Position numbers and translations under genes: made by a program
The notes under the pieces: generated by a model
Databases searched by the model: none
The model's input: the letters and a program-made list of their open reading frames with translations, nothing else
What the model was told of the DNA's origin: nothing
Assembly: GCA_003978865.1 (NCBI GenBank)
Contig: QNXS01000049.1
Coordinates: 1-5,347 of the forward strand
DNA: 5,347 nucleotides
Reading direction: 5' to 3'
Source: Archaeoglobus sp.
Lineage (GTDB): Archaea; Halobacteriota; Archaeoglobi; Archaeoglobales; Archaeoglobaceae
Shown here: positions 5,347-5,347 of the stretch, one piece after another
How positions within the stretch are numbered: the first letter of the stretch is position 1
How the letters are laid out: every line of letters begins with the position of its first letter

Positions 5347-5347
5347 G

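Larger units (their letters stand above)
4968..5347. other. AT-rich 3' intergenic region, largely unassigned
   Basis: After the ligase terminators, about 4985-5060 is AT-rich and empty of ORFs of useful size on either strand. The stretch 5060-5180 holds T-tracts, the palindromic TATA box and the inverted repeats. From 5180 the composition becomes less AT-rich and contains the 52-codon ORF and the terminal Shine-Dalgarno site. I see no tRNA, CRISPR repeat or complete insertion sequence. Confidence 0.5.

Overview
The window looks like chromosomal DNA from a euryarchaeon, most likely of the Archaeoglobales. The reasons are an archaeal Alba chromatin protein of the Archaeoglobus type, archaeal initiation factor aIF2-gamma next to a PIN-domain protein (as I recall the pair in Archaeoglobus fulgidus), and a medium-chain type acyl-CoA ligase of the kind used for fatty-acid catabolism in that group. 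It also has archaeal signals: TATA-like boxes, oligo-T termini and Shine-Dalgarno sites matching GGAGGTGATC. Overall base composition is moderately AT-rich. The assignment comes from remembered family sequences, not from a search.

Layout. (1) Positions 2-580 (+) hold the C-terminal part of a ThiI-family PP-loop protein cut by the left edge; the frame stays open to the first base. (2) Positions 661-936 (+) encode Alba behind its own promoter and a near-perfect ribosome binding site. (3) A minus-strand cluster, read right to left, holds aIF2-gamma (2959-1730), a PIN-domain protein 11 nt downstream (1718-1332) and a ModE-type winged-helix protein 55 nt further on (1276-941). This cluster converges on alba with only 4 nt between the stop codons. 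(4) A 250-nt divergent intergenic region (2960-3209) carries a TATA-like box placed for a leaderless aIF2-gamma transcript, and the leader and TTG start of the next gene. (5) Positions 3210-4967 (+) encode a 585-residue AMP-forming acyl-CoA ligase. (6) The last 380 nt (4968-5347) are very AT-rich. They hold oligo-T termini, a palindromic TATA box, inverted repeats, a possible 52-codon ORF, and a Shine-Dalgarno site whose spacing predicts a gene start just past the right edge.

The genes do not form one pathway. Most are housekeeping: tRNA or cofactor sulfuration, chromatin, translation initiation, and RNA processing or ribosome-associated PIN function. Beside them sit a small regulator and a catabolic ligase. 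I see no CRISPR array, defence island, toxin-antitoxin pair, tRNA/rRNA gene or complete insertion sequence. The least explained part is the right end, from about 5060 onward.
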